DNA of 64,000 nt from an uncultured Hyphomicrobium sp. (GCA_934555825.1 CAKTFJ010000001.1:372001-436000); one strand, 5' to 3'. Positions 27,748 to 37,263 are shown, numbered from the stretch's first letter. Made by a program: numbers and translations. The notes: generated by a model not told the origin, from the sequence alone.

Positions 27748-29091
27748 ATGACGGGTCTATCGGCGCTTGAAGCGCGATTGGCGTTCAATCAAATCGACGA
27801 CAGAACGCGCACAATCATCCGCACACATAAGGCGTTCATTCAGGGAGAGCTGCCGGCGATCCTGGATGCCTTCTACGATCATATCGAGACATTTGCCGAA
27901 ACGCGCGCTTTCTTCTCGTCGCGCGAAAGCATGAACGCGGCGAAGGCGGCGCAGCTTCGGCATTGGGCGACGATCCTCGACGGTCGTTTCGATGCAGCGT
28001 ACGAGGCTTCCATTCTGCGCATAGGGGAAGCGCACCATCGGATCGGTCTCGACCCGAACTGGTATATCGGCGGTTACAGCAGTCTCGTTGCGGGGCTGCT
28101 TGTGGCGATTGGCACGAAGCTCGCGCCGAGCGCTTCGTCCGGCCTGTTCGGGCGCGCCGCGAATGAGACCGACGTGCGGATGGAACTGCAGGTCGCGGTG
28201 AGCCGCGTGGCATTTCTGGATATGAACCTCGCGATCAGCGTTTATATCGAGGCCGGTCGGCGCGATCTTGCTGCGCTCGCGTCGTCCGTCGTCGACATGG
28301 CGACAACGGTGGCGGAGACGACGGGCCGGCTCGAAAGTGCTGCGGCTGAACTCTCCACCACAGCCTCGGTTGCGACGGACCGTACGACGACGGTTGCGAG
28401 CGCAGCCGAGCACGCGTCTTCCAACGTTCGCGCCGTTGCAGCCGCTGCGGAGGAACTCTCGGCTTCCGTTCACGAGATCGGCCGGCAGGTCGCGACGTCC
28501 ACCGACATGGCAGGCAAGGCAGTCGAGATCGTCTCGCAGTCCTCCGACAAGGTAAGAGACCTTGCTGCCGCTGCGGCGCAGATCGGGAACGTGATCGATC
28601 TGATCAGCAACATTGCGCGGCAGACCAATCTTCTCGCTCTCAACGCCACGATCGAGGCGGCGCGCGCAGGAGAAGCCGGAAAGGGCTTTGCGGTCGTGGC
28701 GCAGGAGGTGAAATCGCTGGCATCCCAGACCGGCAAGGCGACCGACGAGATCGCCGCGCAGATCAGCGCCATTCAGTCCGCGACGTCGGAGGCGGTCGAT
28801 TCGATCAATGCGATCAACAGCGTGATTTCCGGCATGAGCACGGTTGCGACGACGATCGCTTCGGCGGTCGAAGAGCAGGATGCGGCGACGCTGGATATTG
28901 CGCGCAACGTCCAGGATGCGGCGCAGGGAACGGCCGAGGTTGCGCACAACACGACCGGCCTCAACGAGGCGGCGTCCGCGACGCGCTCGGCCGCGGAGCA
29001 GGTGACACGGTCGGCGAAAGACATTGCGGCGCGCACGGTGCAGCTTCAGGAGCTCGCGGCAGGTGTGCTCGGCAAGACCAGAGCGGCGTGA
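27748..29091 (+). CDS. Globin-coupled methyl-accepting chemotaxis protein (HemAT-like)
   Basis: A soluble 447-residue chemoreceptor with a haem sensor. The protoglobin domain covers about residues 1-170; the probable proximal His is residue 96 in [20 protein letters not shown], a signature of globin-coupled sensors. The signalling domain has the tip [20 protein letters not shown] and no membrane segment. Oxygen, NO or CO is the likely signal, as in HemAT aerotaxis proteins. The ATG at 27748 fits the domain start. It is divergent from the membrane chemoreceptor operon. Confidence 0.94.
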   Translation: MTGLSALEARLAFNQIDDRTRTIIRTHKAFIQGELPAILDAFYDHIETFAETRAFFSSRESMNAAKAAQLRHWATILDGRFDAAYEASILRIGEAHHRIGLDPNWYIGGYSSLVAGLLVAIGTKLAPSASSGLFGRAANETDVRMELQVAVSRVAFLDMNLAISVYIEAGRRDLAALASSVVDMATTVAETTGRLESAAAELSTTASVATDRTTTVASAAEHASSNVRAVAAAAEELSASVHEIGRQVATSTDMAGKAVEIVSQSSDKVRDLAAAAAQIGNVIDLISNIARQTNLLALNATIEAARAGEAGKGFAVVAQEVKSLASQTGKATDEIAAQISAIQSATSEAVDSINAINSVISGMSTVATTIASAVEEQDAATLDIARNVQDAAQGTAEVAHNTTGLNEAASATRSAAEQVTRSAKDIAARTVQLQELAAGVLGKTRAA

Positions 29092-29129
29092 TCGGTGGGA
29101 CGCTGTGAGGTGTGCTCATGTGTTGATCA

Positions 29130-29160
29130 ATCGCCATCCGCACCGCTCTTGGATGGCGAT
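29130..29160. terminator. Hairpin between convergent genes
   Basis: ATCGCCATCC pairs with GGATGGCGAT (10 bp). There is no clean T-run, so it may be a Rho-assisted terminator or an mRNA end stabiliser. It lies between the ends of the globin receptor gene and the response regulator gene. Confidence 0.45.
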
Positions 29161-29172
29161 CGGTTTGGCGGG

Positions 29173-29868
29173 TTAGGGCTGCGGGCCGGACGGAACGCCG
29201 GTGAAGACGTAACCCGATCCATAAACAGCCTTGAAGGGCGGCGGGTGGCGGCTCACCGCTTCGATCTTGCGCCTCAGGCGCAGAACCACGGCATCAAGGT
29301 TGCGCGGCTCGCTCCCCTGGCATAGATCGCCGCGTTTTTGAGGAACGTGCGGCGCGGCCATCATGGGCTTGAGGAAGGCGATTTCGGTTGCGGTGAGCGG
29401 AACGGCGACGCCGTCGGGCGTAAAGAGCTGCCAGCTCATTTCATCGAGGTGCCACGCGGGAGACGTGGGAACGGGTTTCGCGATCTGGGGGGCGCGCAGG
29501 CGGCGCAGCAGGTTCCGGCAGCAGGCTTCGATCTCGCGCAGTGACGAATCCTTCACGAGATAGATGTCGGCCCCGACTCCTAAGCCTGCCAGCCGGTGGG
29601 CTTCGTCGTCGAAGGCCGTCAGCATGACGATGCCGACCGCCAGATCGTAGTGTTGGCGCGCGGCTGCGGCGACCGTGAAACCGCTGCCGTCGGGAAGGGC
29701 GAGATCGAGCAGGATCAGATCGGGGCGCGTGCGTTCGAGGAGTGCCAGACTTTCGCGGCAGGTCGCGGCCTGGTCGACGAGGAAGCCGCGACCGACAAGA
29801 TAATCTGCAAGATCGATCCTGAGCGCGGGCTCGTCTTCGACGACCAACACATGGCCTTCATGCTGCAT
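29173..29868 (-). CDS. OmpR/PhoB-type response regulator
   Basis: The product has about 231 residues. A receiver domain at about residues 5-120 has VVEDE, the phosphoacceptor Asp55 (ILLDLALPDG), Thr in VMLTAFD and Lys in IYLVKD. The winged-helix DNA-binding domain (about 145-230) includes LTATEIAFLKPMMAAP and ends in VYGSGYVFTG. The ATG at 29868 overlaps the end of the kinase gene by 11 nt, so the pair is translationally coupled; a GTG at 29877 is also possible. The target genes are unknown. Confidence 0.92.
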   Translation of the reverse strand: MQHEGHVLVVEDEPALRIDLADYLVGRGFLVDQAATCRESLALLERTRPDLILLDLALPDGSGFTVAAAARQHYDLAVGIVMLTAFDDEAHRLAGLGVGADIYLVKDSSLREIEACCRNLLRRLRAPQIAKPVPTSPAWHLDEMSWQLFTPDGVAVPLTATEIAFLKPMMAAPHVPQKRGDLCQGSEPRNLDAVVLRLRRKIEAVSRHPPPFKAVYGSGYVFTGVPSGPQP

Positions 29869-31171
29869 GGGCGGCACCTGGGCACGTGATCGTTGCAATG
29901 GCTCCGCCGCCCTCGCGCGGGGCGAGCGTGATGGTGCCGCCATGGCGGGCAACGAGTTTGCGCACAGTGTAGAGGCCTAGCCCCATGCCGGCCGTGCCGC
30001 GCGCGTTGGGCGCGCGAAAGAATTTCTCGCCGAGGCGTAAGCGGTCTTCGTCCGGGCCGAGGCCGACGCCCCGGTCCTTCACCGTGAGATATATCCGTCC
30101 GTCGCCGGAGCGCAGCGAGACATCCACCAGACTGTCTGCCGGCGAGTATTTCAGCGCGTTGTCGACAATGTTGGAGAAGATGATGCCCATCATCTTCCGG
30201 TCTCCGGTAAAGGTCAGCTGTTTCGGCAGGTCAAGCACGATGCGGGGGGAAAGCGCAAGCGATCTAATCTCTTCTGCGAGATCGAAGCGGTCCGTACGCT
30301 CATGCCCCGATCCGTGACGAGCGCGGACGAGAAATTGCTCGACGAGGGCACTCATGCGCGATGCTGCGGAACGGATTTGCGCGACACGGCGCACGTCCGA
30401 TGGATCTGCGGACGCTTTTGTCTGGTCGAGGAGCTCGCTGGATCGCGAGACGATCGCGAGGGGTGTGCGCAACTCGTGGCTCAACATCAGAAGCTGGGCG
30501 CGCTCGTCCTCGATGCGTGTCAACAGCTCGCCCCGCAAGCGCACGCCGACCAAAATGGCGGTCATGACGCCTTTGACCAGGAACGACAGCAGGTGAAGGA
30601 GCAGATAGACCTCCACGAATGGGTTGGCCTCGAAGAGGCTTCGCGGAGAGACGAACCACACAATGACCCCCGATGCGAAGCACATGGCCGACACGACGCA
30701 CCACCACGTGACGGTAACGCGGTGCAAGGCAATCGGAAGCGTGTCGTCGCGCACGAACATGAGCGCGCAGTACGCGTAGCTCACCGCACCCAGGAACGCG
30801 ATGATCGACATGCGGAGCGTGACGTCTTCCGGCCTGAGCCAGAGCAGGAACGGCCAAGTGATGCCGACTGCAGCCACCAGCGCGATTTGCAAACGGCGCG
30901 GGGCGGGTTGTCCCAGAAAGCGCGCAAACCCCTCCAGCATGAGGACGACGCTGACGGCGATGAACAGGTTGCCGAACCAGATCCCAAAGAACGGAGAAAA
31001 CGCGTGCCCTGCGACCAGCACGCTGAGGCCCACGCCCCGGGCCGCGAACGTCATCGCCAGCGGCAACATGCCCGATATTTGTGGCTGTAGGCGCCACAGC
31101 AGGAGGCCACACAGACAGAAAATCGTGTCGGAAAGAATCGAGACAACGAAGATGGTCTTGGCATCCAGCAT
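29858..31171 (-). CDS. Membrane sensor histidine kinase
   Basis: The 437-residue product has an N-terminal half with about seven membrane helices (for example FFGIWFGNLFIAVSVVLML and HRVTVTWWCVVSAMCFASGV) and no periplasmic sensor domain. Next come HisKA (MLSHELRTPLAIV, phospho-His) and HATPase_c with the N-box (FSNIVDNALKYSP), G1 (DRGVGLG) and G2 (GMGLGLYTVRKL). It is upstream of and overlaps its response regulator gene. The membrane-embedded sensor resembles 7TM-type kinases; the signal is unknown. Confidence 0.93.
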   Translation of the reverse strand: MLDAKTIFVVSILSDTIFCLCGLLLWRLQPQISGMLPLAMTFAARGVGLSVLVAGHAFSPFFGIWFGNLFIAVSVVLMLEGFARFLGQPAPRRLQIALVAAVGITWPFLLWLRPEDVTLRMSIIAFLGAVSYAYCALMFVRDDTLPIALHRVTVTWWCVVSAMCFASGVIVWFVSPRSLFEANPFVEVYLLLHLLSFLVKGVMTAILVGVRLRGELLTRIEDERAQLLMLSHELRTPLAIVSRSSELLDQTKASADPSDVRRVAQIRSAASRMSALVEQFLVRARHGSGHERTDRFDLAEEIRSLALSPRIVLDLPKQLTFTGDRKMMGIIFSNIVDNALKYSPADSLVDVSLRSGDGRIYLTVKDRGVGLGPDEDRLRLGEKFFRAPNARGTAGMGLGLYTVRKLVARHGGTITLAPREGGGAIATITCPGAAHAA

Positions 31172-31391
31172 GCCGAGGGATGCTTATGCGCTTTGCGCGC
31201 AATAGCAAGATTCATTACGTTTAGCTTTAGTAAGAATTGGTCAGATACCGAGCGAGTCAGGGTGTTTTCGGCTCTGTGCTTGGCGTTTTGAGTAGTTTTA
31301 ATGGCGTTACTTGAACGTTTTCTGGTGGCTTGGTAATTGGAATCAGGTACGGGCGGAGATTGAACGTCGTTACGTTTTGGCCGGCACATCC

Positions 31392-32477
31392 ATGGCATCG
31401 CTTCCTTATTGGTTCTCTAGCCGGCGAGGCCTCATTCTCGCCGGTGGCGCTCTTGGCGTCGTGACGTTGCTGGGCAGTCTCGCATTCCTCGGCGTCTACG
31501 ATCCGGCCCCTTTCCTCACGTTGCGCACCGTCACGGAACGGGGCGCTGTCGTGATCGAGACGCGCTATAATCCGGTGGCGTTTATCGTTTTGGGTGTTCT
31601 CGCCGCCATCACGTTTGGCTGCGCCGTCCTGCTCGCCAGATTCATCCGGCGGTTCGTTCCTTCCGGACCGCGCGCCACCGCAGACGAGCTTGCATCCGCG
31701 TCCGCGACGTTGGGGCGTGAACTCGCCAACGCGCTTGCCGTCATCCGCCTCGATCTTGCGAACAAAGAAACGTATGCCCGATCGCTCGCCAACGCGCAGG
31801 GGCGCCTTGCGGGACTGACAGAAGCCGATCAGGTGCGGGTGGTCGTCAGCCTTCTCGTAGCAGAGAACGAGCGGATGCGCCTTGCCAGCGAACAAGACAA
31901 GCATAAGCTTGAGAACAGTGCGCGGGAGATCGATGCCCTCCAGACCAGTCTCAGGGGTGCGGAGGAAGCGACGCTCACGGATCCGCTGACGGGCATCGGC
32001 AATCGCCGCCTCTTCAACGATGCGATGAAAAAGGCAATCCAGGATAGCCACGCGCAGCGCGTGCCGCTCTCGCTCATCATGTGCGACATCGACCACTTCA
32101 AGCGCGTCAACGACATGTTCGGGCACGATGTCGGCGACGAGATCATCAGGGCGCTGGCGCGGGTGATCGAGACGAGCGTTCGCGAGACCGACAGCGTTGC
32201 GCGCTACGGGGGAGAGGAGTTTGCGATCATCCTGCCCGGAACCGAGCTCAATCGCGCCAAGGAAACGGCGGACCGCATCCGGCGCCAGTTCGGAGCGAAG
32301 CAGTTCGCGATCCGCAAGACCAACCAGAAGATCGGCCAGGTCACAGCGTCGTTCGGGGTTGCCGAGCACCGTCCAGGAGACGATGTGCAGGAATTCGTGC
32401 GGAGGGCGGACGCGAAGCTCTACGAGGCCAAAGCCCGCGGGCGCGATCGGGTTGCGGATTTCAGTGAGCGCCGATGA
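31392..32477 (+). CDS. Membrane-anchored diguanylate cyclase
   Basis: The 361-residue protein predicted to make c-di-GMP has two membrane helices near the N-terminus (LILAGGALGVVTLLGSLAFL and AFIVLGVLAAITFGCAVLLA) bracketing a short outer loop. A coiled coil follows (EQDKHKLENSAREIDALQTS), then GGDEF with the active motif RYGGEEFAIILPG and metal-binding MCDIDHFKRVNDMFGHD. The I-site RETD is intact 5 residues before GGEEF, so product inhibition is expected. An ATG at 31392 is preferred; the frame opens at a TTG at 31311. Confidence 0.92.
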   Translation: MASLPYWFSSRRGLILAGGALGVVTLLGSLAFLGVYDPAPFLTLRTVTERGAVVIETRYNPVAFIVLGVLAAITFGCAVLLARFIRRFVPSGPRATADELASASATLGRELANALAVIRLDLANKETYARSLANAQGRLAGLTEADQVRVVVSLLVAENERMRLASEQDKHKLENSAREIDALQTSLRGAEEATLTDPLTGIGNRRLFNDAMKKAIQDSHAQRVPLSLIMCDIDHFKRVNDMFGHDVGDEIIRALARVIETSVRETDSVARYGGEEFAIILPGTELNRAKETADRIRRQFGAKQFAIRKTNQKIGQVTASFGVAEHRPGDDVQEFVRRADAKLYEAKARGRDRVADFSERR

Positions 32478-32872
32478 GCTGCGCTCGCTCTTGAGTTTTC
32501 AATAAAACGACGTTGGATCAAGGTATTGCGGTGCCGTGGATGCCGGCGGCCGCTGTGGCGAGCTTCTGCGCCGGCAAGGGCTTTGGCCGAGAGCGGGGTA
32601 TGAACCTCGCGGTTTACCCGTCTTCCGCACGATGGCCGGGTGGTGTGGTATGCCCTGCGGCGGCGCGCGAAGAAAACGTGCCCGGCGCTCTACTTGCGGC
32701 CGTCACACGGCGCCATTAGGTTACGGCCTCAAGCGATGCGGGCGGCAGGCTCAAAGCCCCCGCGCCGATGCTCCGTCGTTCCCCGGTTCATTCCCCTACG
32801 GTCAGGTCCATCCGATCGTTGGCGGAGGCTGCGGGCGCACGGGTGGGACGAGAGGTTTTCGAGGAGGATTTC
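32478..32872. other. Long gene-free leader upstream of the sulfurtransferase gene
   Basis: No convincing coding frame crosses this 395-bp stretch. It has several GC-rich complementary segments, so a structured RNA is possible, but no known riboswitch or RNA family was recognised. GAGGAGG at its end (about 32861) is the ribosome-binding site of the next gene. Confidence 0.4.
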
Positions 32873-33745
32873 GTGCCGGAGAGCGCCAAGAACTGGATTG
32901 TGGAAACGGATTGGCTCGCGGCTCATCTCGATGCGCCCGATCTCATCGTGCTCGATGGGTCGTGGCATCTGCCGAACTCCGGACGGAATGCGAAGGACGA
33001 ATATATCGCCGAGCATATTCCCGGTGCGCTGTTCTTCGATATCGAAGATCTCGTGGACGAGAAGAACCCGCTGCCGCACATGCTGCCGCCGACGCCGAAG
33101 TTCGCCTCGCGCATGAAGAAGATGGGCATCGGCGATGGAATGCGGATCGTCGTGTACGATACCTACGGCCTATTTTCCGCGGCCCGCGTGTGGTGGACGT
33201 TCCGCGCCATGGGGCATCAGGACGTGGCGGTTTTGAACGGCGGGCTCAAGAAGTGGAAAGCCGAGGGGCGGCCGCTCGAAGATATGCCGCCCATCGGACG
33301 GACGGCCCGGCACTTCACGCCTCTGCTCAACAACGAGCTCGTGCGCGATCTCGACGACATGAAGAGCTATGTCGCGCAGGGGAACATGCAGATCGTGGAC
33401 GCACGGCCGAAGGCGCGCTTCGAGGGCAGCGAGCCCGAGCCGCGGCCCGGTCTTCGCGCGGGGCATATTCCGGGCGCGAAGAACGTGCCGTCGTCGCGCA
33501 TTCTCAATTCCGATGGGACGCTCAAGTCCAAGGACGAGCTTCGCGCGATTTTCCAGGAAGCTGGGATCGATCCGTTGAAGCCCGTCGTGACGACGTGCGG
33601 ATCGGGCGTCACGGCTTCGATGCTGTCGCTTGCGCTCAGCGTGATCGGGCAGACGAATGCTGCGGTCTATGACGGCTCGTGGGCGGAGTGGGGGCAGGAT
33701 CGTCTCGATACGCCCGTCGAGACGGGACCGGCTACGGCGGATTGA
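32873..33745 (+). CDS. sseA: 3-mercaptopyruvate sulfurtransferase (rhodanese)
   Basis: A 290-residue protein with two rhodanese domains. The first (about 8-130) is structural, with LIVLDGSWHLPNSGRNAKDEY and FFDIEDLVD. The second (about 160-280) holds the catalytic Cys242 in the loop CGSGVTAS, which is typical of mercaptopyruvate sulfurtransferases rather than thiosulfate ones. It moves sulfur from 3-mercaptopyruvate to a thiol acceptor. The GTG start at 32873 is chosen for the very good GGAGG 7 nt upstream; the frame extends upstream to 32768. A terminator follows. Confidence 0.94.
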   Translation: MPESAKNWIVETDWLAAHLDAPDLIVLDGSWHLPNSGRNAKDEYIAEHIPGALFFDIEDLVDEKNPLPHMLPPTPKFASRMKKMGIGDGMRIVVYDTYGLFSAARVWWTFRAMGHQDVAVLNGGLKKWKAEGRPLEDMPPIGRTARHFTPLLNNELVRDLDDMKSYVAQGNMQIVDARPKARFEGSEPEPRPGLRAGHIPGAKNVPSSRILNSDGTLKSKDELRAIFQEAGIDPLKPVVTTCGSGVTASMLSLALSVIGQTNAAVYDGSWAEWGQDRLDTPVETGPATAD

Positions 33746-33780
33746 TCCGCTGCTCGTTTTTCAATGCGTGAAACGTTTTA

Positions 33781-33819
33781 TGCCGCCCGGACCGATCGTG
33801 GTTCGGGCGGCATTCGTTT
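33781..33819 (+). terminator. Terminator of the sulfurtransferase gene
   Basis: TGCCGCCCG (33781-33789) pairs with CGGGCGGCA (33804-33812), with additional inner pairing, followed by TTCGTTT. Confidence 0.75.
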
Positions 33820-33820
33820 A

Positions 33821-33861
33821 GAGCGTGATCACTTTCGATTGAATCCGGATCACGCTCTATC
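33821..33861. repeat. Palindromic intergenic repeat
   Basis: GAGCGTGATC and GATCACGCTC flank a 17-nt centre. Similar GAGCGTGATC...GATCACGCTCT palindromes are scattered through many Rhizobiales genomes. Confidence 0.7.
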
Positions 33862-33867
33862 TCTCTG

Positions 33868-33979
33868 GTGAGACCGATGATTCACGCTTCGGACTGATAG
33901 GGTCCGAAGCGATCATGGTCATTTTAGTGAGACCGATGATTCACGCTTCGGACTGATAGGATCCGAAGCGATCATGGTC
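33868..33979. repeat. 53-bp direct repeat, two copies 59 bp apart
   Basis: The segment from GTGAGACCGATGATTCACGC to GATCATGGTC is present at 33868-33920 and 33927-33979, with one difference (GG versus GA). Each copy contains the palindrome GCTTCGGA...TCCGAAGC. The second copy ends inside the stop codon of the SMR pump gene. Confidence 0.9.
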
Positions 33980-34323
33980 TAGTGACTGACGCTCTGCGAG
34001 AACACGTTGACGACGATGACGCCGGCGACGATGAGGCCGAGGCCGATCAGGGCCGGGGTGTCCAGCGTTTGCTTGAACACGATCAGGCCGACGGTCGAGA
34101 TGAGGACAATGCCGAGGCCGCTCCAGATCGCGTACGCGATGCCGACCGGAATGACCTTCAGAGAAATCGACAAGAAGTAGAACGCGGCCGCGTAGCACAG
34201 TGCCATCATGGCGGTGGGGAGCGGTCGCGTGAACTGATGCGATGCCTGCAGGAAAGAGGTGCCGACGACCTCGAAGACGATGGCGACGATGAGGGAGCCG
34301 TACGTGATCAGTGCAGGGTGCAT
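33979..34323 (-). CDS. Small multidrug resistance (EmrE/Qac-type) transporter
   Basis: A 114-residue four-helix protein that works as an antiparallel dimer to export cationic compounds in exchange for protons. The essential membrane Glu is in FEVVGTSFLQAS, and GIAYAIWSGLGIVLIS is the family signature. The sequence is closer to EmrE/QacE than to guanidinium exporters (Gdx). The stop codon TAG overlaps the end of a 53-bp repeat. Confidence 0.95.
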   Translation of the reverse strand: MHPALITYGSLIVAIVFEVVGTSFLQASHQFTRPLPTAMMALCYAAAFYFLSISLKVIPVGIAYAIWSGLGIVLISTVGLIVFKQTLDTPALIGLGLIVAGVIVVNVFSQSVSH

Positions 34324-34457
34324 GATTGGTCTCTGCGTTTGGCTTCAGGGTGTCTCGCTTCCCGATTTCGGGAGAGTTTCCGGGTTTATGGCGCGGTGAC
34401 GCCCGCTATGATGCGGATCGGCTTGATCGCATGCAAACGCGGGAATGGACAGGCGAT

Positions 34458-35174
34458 ATGAAAAGGCTCGTCCCGATGTTGGCGTTCGCGCTCAGCGTCT
34501 TCGCGCCTGCCGTGGGGAGCGCGATCGCGGACGACGGCGAGCAGTGCCGGGACGATGCAATCCTCGTGCTCGATTCCTCGGGCTCGATGGCGGGCACCGA
34601 TATGAATTCGCTCACGCCGCACATGGCGAAGGTGCGTGAGGCCCTCGCGGCTGTGGTGCCGCAAGTCGCGCCGCGGCGGAACCTTGGCCTCCTCGTTTAT
34701 GGGCCAGGGCAGGATTCCCGGTGCGAGAATATCGATCTCAAGCTGCCGCCAGCGCCGAATAGCGCCGAGACAATCCTGGGCGAAGTGAACCGGGTGGTTC
34801 CGTTCGGCGAGACGCCGCTGACCGCGGCCGTGCGGGACGCGGCGGAGGTGCTCGAATTTCGTGAGAAGCCGTCTGTCGTGGTGCTGCTGACGGACGGCGA
34901 GGAAACATGCGGGGGCGATCCCTGTCAGCTCGCACGCCAGCTCAAGGCGGAGGCCCGTAAGCTCACGATCCATGTCGTCGGCTTCAAGGTGGCGGGCGCA
35001 CATACGTGGCTGGTGCCGGAGAAGCGCGCCGCGTGCATGGCGGAGGAAACGGGCGGGCTCGCACTGACGGCAGAGACACGCGACGAGCTGATCGAGGCGT
35101 TGCAAAAGACGCTCGGATGCCCGCTGTTTTCCGACGCCTCGCGAATGAGCAAGCCGCCATCTTCTGCGCGTTGA
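34458..35174 (+). CDS. Exported von Willebrand factor A domain protein
   Basis: A 238-residue protein with a signal peptide (PMLAFALSVFAPAVGSAIA) and a vWA domain at about residues 30-200. The metal site (MIDAS) is seen in LVLDSSGSMAGTD, the Thr in GETPLTAAV and the Asp in LLTDGEETCGGDPC. Four Cys suggest disulfides. It probably binds protein or surface ligands in the periplasm; the partner is unknown. The ATG at 34458 is preferred to the upstream frame opening at 34326. It converges on the OpgD/G gene, 12 nt away. Confidence 0.9.
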   Translation: MKRLVPMLAFALSVFAPAVGSAIADDGEQCRDDAILVLDSSGSMAGTDMNSLTPHMAKVREALAAVVPQVAPRRNLGLLVYGPGQDSRCENIDLKLPPAPNSAETILGEVNRVVPFGETPLTAAVRDAAEVLEFREKPSVVVLLTDGEETCGGDPCQLARQLKAEARKLTIHVVGFKVAGAHTWLVPEKRAACMAEETGGLALTAETRDELIEALQKTLGCPLFSDASRMSKPPSSAR

Positions 35175-35186
35175 AGCGCGTCGCGA

Positions 35187-36782
35187 TTACGCCTTGGGGA
35201 AGTATTGATAGACCCAGGTCTCGGTCAGGGCACGCTCGCCGAGGCGCAGATAGAGACGCATATCGACCGGGTCTTCGCCGTTCGCGACATCGATATCGAA
35301 GAAGGCGCGCCAGTGCTCGCGCTGATCGACGATCGGATGCGTGTAGGCGTTGCTGATTTCGCCGCGCGATGTGGTGACGATGATCTCGACGCCGTCGTTG
35401 CGGCCGATGTCTTTGAGCACCGGGCCTTTGAAATCGACGACAAACTTCCTCACGCCTTTCGGCCGGGCCTGGCCGGGTCGTCCGCCGATGCCGGTCCATG
35501 TTGCGGTGGCGCGGGCGAGGGATGTCGGGAACGGGATGTCGTCCAGCCAGCGGAGCCAATAATGGAAGCGGCGCTGGGTCCCGGCTTTCAAAGGTTCACG
35601 CGGGCACCAATAGGCGGCGATGTTGTCGTGGATCTCATCGTCGGTGGGGATTTCGAGGAGGTGCACCTCGCCTTCGCCGAAGGGCTCGATGGGTTCGATC
35701 CACGATGACGCGCGACGCTCGTAGAAGACGGAGTCGTCGAGATAATGCACGAGGTTGCGGTCGCGCTGGAGCAGGCCGAAGCCGCGGACGTCCTTGTCGA
35801 CGAAGGTGTTCGTCATGACGCGCGGCGGATTGTTGAGCGGGCGCCAGATGCGCTCGCCGGAGCCGGTCCAGATGGCGAGGCCGTCGGAATCGTGGATCTC
35901 AGGTCGCCAGTCGACGGCCTGCGGGCGGTCGGCTTCGCCATACCAGTACATGCTGGAGAAGGGTGCGATGCCGAGACGGGTGATGTCGGCTCGCGCGTAG
36001 AGTTCGCAATCGATCTCCTGATCGACTCGGGCGACGCCGCGGCCGTCCGTCTCGCGCCGGGCCGTGATGCGATAGGCGCCGGTGACGCTCGGGCTGTCGA
36101 GGAGGGCGTAGAGGGTCATCGTGTCGCCGTGGGGCGGCACCTCGTCCAGCCAGAACTCGGTGAAGCGCGGGAATTCCTCAGGCGTCGAAAGGCCCGTGTC
36201 GATGGCCAGACCGCGCGCGGACAGCCCATACTGATTGAAGGGGCCGGAGGAGCGGAAATAGGACGCGCCGAGGAAGGCCAGCCAGTCGGTCTTGAGGTCG
36301 GGGGCCATGATGCGGAAGCCGGCGAAGCCGATGTTGTCCGGCAATTCGCGCGCGGGGTGGCCGACGGGGGTCTCGAAGAGGTTGGCGCTGTAGACGATCT
36401 CCTGAGCCTTGCCCTCGCGGATCAGATGGATGTGGACCGGGTGGGGCGAGAATTGACCGAGGTGAAACAACTGGATGGGGAGCTGTTTGTCGGCGTCCAG
36501 CATGATCGTCATGTCGGGGCGGAAGCGGATTTTCTGGTAGGCGTCGTAATCGATCTGCTGGATGATTTCTTTCGCTTTTGGCTGCTCCTGCGCCCAGGGG
36601 GAGCGGGCCAGTTCGGCCGCGCGCTGTTTGAGGGTATCGAACGAGAACGGCTGGGCAGGGCCAAGGGCGGGGCCAAGACGAGAGGCGGCGGCTTGGGCAC
36701 GTCCGAGCGGGAGGTTTGCAGCCACGCCCGCGGCGGCGGCGCCGGCCAGGATCTGGCGCCTGTCCAGGTGCGATCCGATCAC
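35187..36782 (-). CDS. Periplasmic glucan biosynthesis protein (OpgD/OpgG, MdoG family)
   Basis: A 531-residue protein for osmoregulated periplasmic glucans, working on the beta-glucan backbone. A twin-arginine signal (DRRQILAGAAAAGVAANLPL) directs Tat export, which is typical for OpgD rather than OpgG. The MdoG domain covers about 40-525, with FSFDTLKQRAAELA, YSANLFETPVGHPARELP, FAGFRIMAPDLKTDW and ASYFRSSGPFNQYGLSARGL. No glucosyltransferase (opgH) is adjacent. The ATG at 36782 is clear. Confidence 0.94.
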   Translation of the reverse strand: MIGSHLDRRQILAGAAAAGVAANLPLGRAQAAASRLGPALGPAQPFSFDTLKQRAAELARSPWAQEQPKAKEIIQQIDYDAYQKIRFRPDMTIMLDADKQLPIQLFHLGQFSPHPVHIHLIREGKAQEIVYSANLFETPVGHPARELPDNIGFAGFRIMAPDLKTDWLAFLGASYFRSSGPFNQYGLSARGLAIDTGLSTPEEFPRFTEFWLDEVPPHGDTMTLYALLDSPSVTGAYRITARRETDGRGVARVDQEIDCELYARADITRLGIAPFSSMYWYGEADRPQAVDWRPEIHDSDGLAIWTGSGERIWRPLNNPPRVMTNTFVDKDVRGFGLLQRDRNLVHYLDDSVFYERRASSWIEPIEPFGEGEVHLLEIPTDDEIHDNIAAYWCPREPLKAGTQRRFHYWLRWLDDIPFPTSLARATATWTGIGGRPGQARPKGVRKFVVDFKGPVLKDIGRNDGVEIIVTTSRGEISNAYTHPIVDQREHWRAFFDIDVANGEDPVDMRLYLRLGERALTETWVYQYFPKA

Positions 36783-37177
36783 TGTGTGTTTCCCCTTGTT
36801 CGTCTTGGTCTGGTTGGCTCGGTGAGCGGCAAGTCTTTTCGTCCGGTCCTAGCTCAGAACGTGGTTCCGAGCCAGCGGGGCGCTGTTTGCAGCGTGTGTC
36901 CGGGGCGGGGCGGAGGGTTGGGCGGAGTTTGTGTCCGTATAATGCTCATGTGGCCGTTGGGTTCGTTTTTGACGGTTTGGGGGAGGTGTATGGGCCTCCA
37001 CGGGTGGCTCCCACCCGTTAATCCTGCTTTTTTAGGGAGGCTGCGGTTTTTCGGCGCTTCTGGCCGCTGTTCCGCCGGAGGGGAACATTGCCGATTGATC
37101 TCTGGGCGGCCCCCCGCGTATATGTGCCCATCCTGTCGCGACCGTGGGGCTCGGGGCTCCGCCGACGTGATCCCCAT
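36783..37177. other. Intergenic region before tRNA-Leu
   Basis: This stretch lies between the divergent OpgD/G gene and tRNA-Leu. Open frames cross it but have no coding character. No repeat or operator was recognised. Confidence 0.4.
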
Positions 37178-37263
37178 GCGGACGTGGTGGAACTGGTAGA
37201 CACGCGAGATTTAGGTTCTCGTGGCCAAAAGCCGTGGGGGTTCAAGTCCCTCCGTCCGCACCA
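37178..37263 (+). tRNA. tRNA-Leu (TAG)
   Basis: The acceptor stem is GCGGACG/CGTCCGC, with a long variable arm typical of Leu. The anticodon stem CGAGA/TCTCG with loop TTTAGGT gives anticodon TAG. The T-arm is GGGGGTTCAAGTCCCTC. CCA is encoded. Confidence 0.97.

Noticed and set aside
32536..32720. 6S RNA-like segment
   Set aside because: A short GCCCTGCGGCGGC resembles part of 6S RNA, but the open-bubble layout and matching ends could not be shown.
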